DNA from: Larix kaempferi
Taxonomy: Eukaryota; Streptophyta; Pinopsida; Pinales; Pinaceae
Direction of reading: 5' to 3'
Assembly: GCA_027924585.1 (NCBI GenBank)
Contig: BSBM01000386.1
Coordinates: 2,862,001-2,926,000 of the forward strand
DNA: 64,000 bases
Shown here: positions 59,369 through 64,000 of the stretch, in pieces
Position numbering within the stretch: position 1 is the first letter of the stretch
How the letters are laid out: every line of letters starts with the position of its first letter
Position numbers and translations under genes: made by a program
Notes under the pieces: model-generated
The model's database searches: none
Seen by the model: only the letters and a program-made list of their open reading frames with translations
Told to the model about the DNA's origin: nothing

Positions 59369-59492
59369 AAAAAAAAGTCAAGCGTCTCTCCTAGCAAGTT
59401 TCGACGAACTTGCTATACTAGCGACGAAAATTTCCGTCGCTAGTATAGCAAGTTCGTCGAAACTTGCTAGGAGAGACGCTTGACTTTTTTTT
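59369..59492. repeat. 124-bp near-perfect palindrome
   Basis: The two 62-base arms are exact reverse complements except for one pair next to the centre (59427 and 59434). The arms carry gtcaagcgtctctcctagca and end in A and T runs. The middle is gcgacgaaaatttccgtcgc, a word like the subterminal motif of many CACTA elements. A transcript would fold into a long hairpin of almost complete pairing. Confidence 0.95.
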
Positions 59493-59494
59493 TT

Positions 59495-59945
59495 AAATAT
59501 GAGACACCGTTTCTATAGCGACGCAATTTCGGTGCTATAGCCATGAACGTTCGTTGCTAGAGAGACGGAGAACACTTTACTTATTTTTTTTTAAATATGA
59601 ACATCCGTCGCTATAGCTACAAACTTTCGGTGCTATAGCCACGAACGTTCGTGGCTAGAGAGACATAGATCACTTCACTTATTTATTTTAAATATGAACA
59701 TCCGTTGCTATAGCCATGAACTTTCGGTGCTATAGCCACAAACTTTCGTTGCTAGAGAGACAGAGATCAGTTTACTTATTTCTTTTAAATATGAACATCC
59801 GTCGCTCTAGCCACAAATTGTCGGTGCTATAGCCACGAACGTTCGTGGCTATAGAGACGTAGATCGCTTCAATTACTTTTTTTTTAAATATAAACATCCG
59901 TCGCTATAGACACTAACGTTCGGTGCTATAGCCACGAACGTTGGA
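59495..59945 (+). repeat. 97-99-bp right subterminal array of the CACTA element
   Basis: Five units start at aaatatgaacatccg-like words at 59495, 59593, 59690, 59787 and 59886. Each holds two or three copies of c(t/g)gctatagccacgaa in both orientations around cgttcg, so every unit is itself partly palindromic. It ends about 125 bases before the right terminus. Confidence 0.9.
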
Positions 59946-60036
59946 AAGTGTTGCTACAGCGACGAAAGTTTTCCCACGAAAACAAGGAGTCCTGTTCGTG
60001 GCTATAGCAACGCAAAAGTGTTGTAATAGAAATGAT

Positions 60037-60069
60037 TTTCCATGGGAAAAATGTCCACATGTACTAGTG
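60037..60069 (-). repeat. Right terminal inverted repeat of the CACTA element
   Basis: It ends in acatgtactagtg at 60069, directly followed by the TAA duplication. Confidence 0.85.
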
Positions 60070-60072
60070 TAA

Positions 60073-60626
60073 CAAAAGGTGCTTTGGCACAGAATGTAGT
60101 TGACATGGCAACCCAATTGAAGCAGGATGTGTTCTCTTTGAAGGAGCAGTTCAAGACAATTTTTTCTCTCGATTTTCCCTCTTTCTAGGATGGAAACGGA
60201 TACCTATATCCACTAGAGCAGTATATTACCCTGATGACAGATGAAAGGAATACCGAAATTCACATGACGGACACTTTGCAAGAACTTAGTGGAAAAGCAG
60301 TTGTATAAAGGCTACATAAAAAATTTTAGGTTCTCGACTTCCTCCAAGCTATTTTCAATAGTATTCCAAAGGATTCCTTCGAGCTCTACATTGAGCTTGA
60401 CTCGGCTCTTATGGAGCTCAAGTTTTTCTAATATCCTATGGCTAAAGAGTGGAAAAGTATCGCCAAGTTCAGCGAAGCCCAACAGTTAGAACAGTCCACT
60501 AGAGAACAAGCAGCAGCTGCAGCCTCATTAGCACAGCCAGAAGCAGAGGCCTCTTCCACGGGACAAGGAATTCTCCTACCTCAGCATAGTGGACCCCATT
60601 CTCAGCAACAAGCGAGTCAACATTAG
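60073..60626 (+). pseudogene. Interrupted long ORF, segment 4 of 4 (C-terminus)
   Basis: Joined to 45265 the frame continues TKGALAQNVVDMATQLKQDV, FSLKEQFKTIFSLDFPSF. After a few stops it goes on as PLEQYITLMTDERNTEIHMT and PKDSFELYIELDSALMELKF. It ends with an Ala/Gln-rich tail (QAAAAASLAQPEAEASSTGQ) and a stop at 60624-60626. Low-complexity Gln/Ala ends are common in nuclear or particle proteins, but no function can be given. Confidence 0.6.
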
Positions 60627-61420
60627 TTAGCAGGACAGTTTCTTTGTAACAAGTTTTTGTTGTGAATCATAAACATAATTTCATAAGTCGTTGAGCTGTA
60701 ACAAACTCTTTGTGACAATTCATTTTTTGTAAGTGCCCGAAAAGGATATATATATAGTAGAATCGACAATGGCCAAGGGTTAGCTCTCTTTTGTAAGAAG
60801 TATTACTTCTAATATTTGGTAGTTCGATCAATACATAAAAAATATTATCATTTGCCCGATCTTGAAGTTTTATGGATTCAAAACTTTGATGTGTACAGTT
60901 AGTATTTTCTCTGGTTATTTCAACTCTTTCATATTATTCATGATTTATGAATCTGTTTCTGAGTTTAATGTGAGTGGTGTAAGCTTGAATTGTTGCTTCT
61001 AAGATGGTTAGCACATGAATTTTTCATGTTGATTTATCTGGAAATAATATCCTCATATTATTTAGTTGCAGTTCTGTGATCATTTTGTTCATACTACTGA
61101 ATTCCTCCCCTAGGCTCAATACGTTATTCTTTAACATAGAACAAATATTTACTCTCTGTAGTACCTTTGTTTTATGCCATTTCATTTTACATCAATACTC
61201 AATTCTGGTTACTGGCACATTGAAATACTGTCCATATTTTTCAAGATTGGATATTTGTATCATTTTATGTTGAATGTGATTTTTGATCAAGCAAAAGTAC
61301 ATAGAAAATTTTATTGATGCCTAGGCATAGTTCTAAAACAACCTTAGAACGTCTATGCGACTAACAACTTCAATGCAAATTCAGAATCAAGTTTATATTA
61401 GTAAAATCAGCTTTGAGGAC
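60627..61420 (+). other. 3' flank of the interrupted ORF
   Basis: T-rich sequence with no gene. A block of gtaacaagtttttgttgtgaatc and tgtaacaaactctttgtgac near 60640-60715 is weakly repeated. It may be the 3' untranslated part of the transcript or of the element that owns the ORF. Confidence 0.4.
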
Positions 61421-61700
61421 AAATCTACCCTTAAAGGGGGTGGCAATGTTACAAACATAAATAATGACAATAAAATATAAGTGATAAATAAATATATACT
61501 AATAATTAACTAATAATAATAATTACAATTATTTCTAAGAGGACACGACTCCTCTCAATAGGTTCCCAACAATACATAATAGGCCCTCAATGTAAAATGT
61601 AATCATCATCTATTCATCCAATATTTATTTATATATCTATTATCACTAAAGATGGATTCTCTTCTATAACACAGGAATACGGTGTTACATTTCAGGAGTT
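61421..61700 (+). mobile_element. Possible gypsy polypurine tract and LTR start
   Basis: The stretch ttaaagggggtggcaa just before tgttacaaac (61449) resembles the polypurine tract and LTR start of plant gypsy elements. The preceding frame (SFEDKSTLKGGGNV) resembles the usual C-terminal end of gypsy pol. The LTR end and a partner copy were not found. Confidence 0.35.
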
Positions 61701-61904
61701 AAGGGTCCTAGTTTTTGAAGAAACACTTTACTTTCAAAGGACTAGTCCCATACGAGTCTCGAAGTTTGGGATCTAGTTTTTTGTTGAAACACTGCATTTG
61801 CAAAGGACTAGTATCCATAAGTCTCGGAGTCTAGGTGTCTTAGTTTTCAAAAAGTTACTTTAGTCACGATGGGTCGGACCCTGAGTGCCACATCACATAA
61901 TATA

Positions 61905-62035
61905 GGTCACACATTCCACATCATGCATTCCATATCATGCACTCCACATCATACATTCCACATTATGTACTCCATGCAATGCATTCCATGTCACTTACTC
62001 CACATCATGCACTCCACATCACATACTCCAATCTG
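61905..62035 (+). repeat. Minisatellite of cacatcatgcactc units
   Basis: About eight imperfect copies of a 14-17-base unit close to cacatcatgcactc are arranged in tandem. Confidence 0.8.
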
Positions 62036-64000
62036 GAATCTAGATGTCCATACTATTCCAAACAATGCTTTAACTCGAAGGGTCTTCTAGATGCCACATC
62101 ACACGATCTTAACCCGATCTAAACCTTAGATATGTATATCTATTGATCATTGGATTTAGTGCTCCGTATCTATTGTATTTTCATTAACTAATGAGGTGAT
62201 TGGTTTATGCAGGAATATGCCTCTAGTAGTGGCATGGGGCCCTTCACACCACCATTATGTCTTGTACCCCATCCTTAAAAATGAACTTGATCTTTTGCCA
62301 ATTTTAACTTAGCCAAAATTGAAGCCATTTTTCTTTAGATCCAATTCAGATCATCAACAACCATGAATTAGTACTTAAAAAAATATGACAACCCTTTCTA
62401 AGGGATCTTCAGTGTTTGGATGGGGTATGGGCACCATTAGGAGTTTATTTGCAACCTTTATGTAAGTTAATCATTGTACAATGGATAAGGAAATAAGAAG
62501 GGGGCTCAAGCTCTTAATAAAGCTTTCCCATGTTTAATAACCATCAACAAGGCTTTCAACTATGAATATGGTCATTATGAGTATTTTTTTTCACAACAGA
62601 AATGGGTCTCAAAACCGCAACTATTGCTAAGGGAGTAAAATAATGACATTCAGTCTAACACCTATTATGGGGTTTAATGGCCATGAATAAATATATCATA
62701 GGCACTATACATAAGGGGTATCTTCTACAATATAATGGGAAGTAGGAAATGTGATAAGAATAATATGATATTGTGATTTTTAATTCACAATAGCACATTC
62801 ATGTTCCTTTTCACAATAGCGTGTGCTACTTCTAGCAACGTGCACACAATCTAGAACATGTATGTTCTTTGGGATGCACACATGCATTTGTATAATGTGT
62901 CAACATTCCTTAAATTGAGCATTTCCTTGCAGTATTAAGAATTCCAAATTACATGTCTTCTAACTTTGTTTCTTCATATCTAGGTTTGTTATGCTTTGGA
63001 TTACAAAAACAACAAAACCTTGTTTCTTTCAAATGCCTCTCAATATCTCCATTTTTTACATTATTTTTAGATATGCTACACAAATCCATCACCCGCAAAA
63101 CTACAAATGCATATAGATCCAACTATGTAGCTTCCATATGTATGTATGTATGTATGTATATGTGTGTGCAGTTGTTGAGAAAAATATATTCACTATTAAT
63201 CCGACATTAAATTATTAATTGGGGCACGCAATATTCGAGGTGCAAGCAATGTATGTGTAAGATCGAAGCCTAAAATAATCTAATCTAAATCCGGCAACAC
63301 ACTTCAAAGCGATAAATAAGAAAAAGGGAATGAATTCAATTAACTGAAAATAAAATAATACCTTAAGTTGAAATCCATTATAGGAAAACCATATCTCACG
63401 AGTTGGGTTTTTTATCTTCCTTCGGTGATTTAACTAAGAAATTCACTGCGGAAATGAAAACTAAGTGCATAAATTCAAAGTGCGGAAATAAAACTAAGCT
63501 AAAGAAATCAAACAAAATAAAAACAAGAGTAGACCAAACTAACTAAAGTGATCTAAGGAAAGCTTACAAATAAATATTCCTAAACTCATAATCCATTCTT
63601 CACATACATTCAACAATTCAACAAAACACAAGCTATAATAAAAATATACATAATACAAAATATAGAAATATATTAATAATATACAAAAGACAAAATATAA
63701 AATAGGTTAGAAATATACAACATACACAATATATTACAAATTCTAATATGACCAAATGAAATATACATAAATGATCATACACGTATTGTAAGTATGAAAC
63801 TATTTTTTAAACTTGAGAAAACATTTTATTAGGTTGTCAATGATAGCGTATGAAACAAGTTCACCATCCATCAATTCATAAAGTTAATAAAGATTATGTT
63901 TCAACCAGTTTTCTGGAAACTATTGTTTGTTAACATAACGCTTACTCCATCTTTGAACCAAACAAATTGATAATGTTATCCGAAGAATATACTCATGGAA
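62036..64000. other. AT-rich flank, no gene recognised
   Basis: No gene-like frame. A (tatg)n microsatellite with a short tg tail lies at about 63138-63168. The 63210-63600 part, rich in aactaagctaaag-type words, resembles the A-rich U5/leader side of plant LTRs read on the minus strand, but no boundary can be set. Confidence 0.4.

Larger units (their letters stand above)
45266..60069. mobile_element. CACTA transposon carrying captured gene fragments (14.8 kb)
   Basis: The left end CACTACTACATATGG and the reverse complement of the right end, CACTAGTACATGTGG, agree at 13 of 15 bases. A further shared cccatg lies at the same offset. TAA flanks both sides (45263-45265 and 60070-60072), the 3-bp duplication typical of CACTA elements. 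Removing the element restores the coding frame of the host ORF (M-V-T-K-G). Subterminal repeats based on cgctatagccacgaa are near both ends. Inside I find no TNP2-type or other transposase. I find pieces of rDNA, YSL, ITPK-like and U-box-like genes instead. It is therefore non-autonomous, and probably of the Pack-CACTA type. Confidence 0.88.

Noticed and set aside
1-64000. CRISPR arrays, bacterial operons or tRNA genes
   Set aside because: None seen. Introns, LTR elements and plant gene fragments identify nuclear plant DNA.

Overview
This is a window of a very large, transposon-saturated plant nuclear genome, almost certainly a conifer of the pine family. The best taxonomic clue is a decayed 18S rRNA 3' end running into an ITS1-like stretch (about 47925-48800) that holds the 13-base motif GGCCACCCTAGTC, known from Pinaceae ITS1 subrepeats. 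Plant-type spliced gene fragments, long gypsy and copia elements and heavy C-to-T decay fit. I see no intact ordinary host gene. Nearly every coding stretch is mobile DNA or a captured gene piece.

Layout. (1) 1-2520: a decayed unrecognised ORF. (2) 2593-6345: a TATA box and about 13 exons that splice into one frame, encoding a basic N-terminus, a SET (histone-methyltransferase type) domain, duplicated micro-exons, a domain like the plant Ptta/En/Spm transposase family and a basic C-terminal tail. The copy is broken by in-frame stops and one unresolved junction. A 99-bp tandem array lies 1.7 kb downstream. (3) 8557-13800: a gag-protease-only gypsy-like element, a GC-rich LTR-like piece and a probable LTR. 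(4) 13960-21257, minus strand: a gypsy element with a 1.6-kb 5' LTR and a second gag-like domain between protease and reverse transcriptase. It lacks integrase and the 3' LTR. (5) 22410-29482, minus strand: a Tekay/Del-like chromovirus with both LTRs but missing its primer-binding region.

(6) 30851-60626 is a nest. One long ORF of unknown function is cut into four pieces by three insertions: a copia element (31722-38814, 606-bp LTRs, TSD CCTTC), a gypsy element (40475-44954, LTRs about 400 bp, TSD GTATG/GTAAG) and a 14.8-kb CACTA element (45266-60069, TSD TAA). Removing the inserts restores the reading frame at the copia and CACTA junctions, which fixes the boundaries to the base. Both LTR elements have intact ends but have lost the reverse transcriptase core, so they look mobilised in trans.

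(7) The CACTA element carries no transposase that I can see. Instead it holds fragments of unrelated host loci: 18S-ITS1 rDNA, two pieces of a Yellow Stripe-Like transporter gene, the first exon of an inositol trisphosphate 5/6-kinase-like gene, a U-box-protein-like exon and at least one unrecognised spliced gene. It also has subterminal repeat arrays and a 124-bp near-perfect palindrome. It looks like a gene-capturing (Pack-type) CACTA. (8) 60627-64000: a possible gypsy PPT/LTR edge, a minisatellite, a microsatellite and AT-rich DNA.

The two items most likely to be undescribed are the SET plus transposase-like fusion gene and the multi-locus Pack-CACTA.
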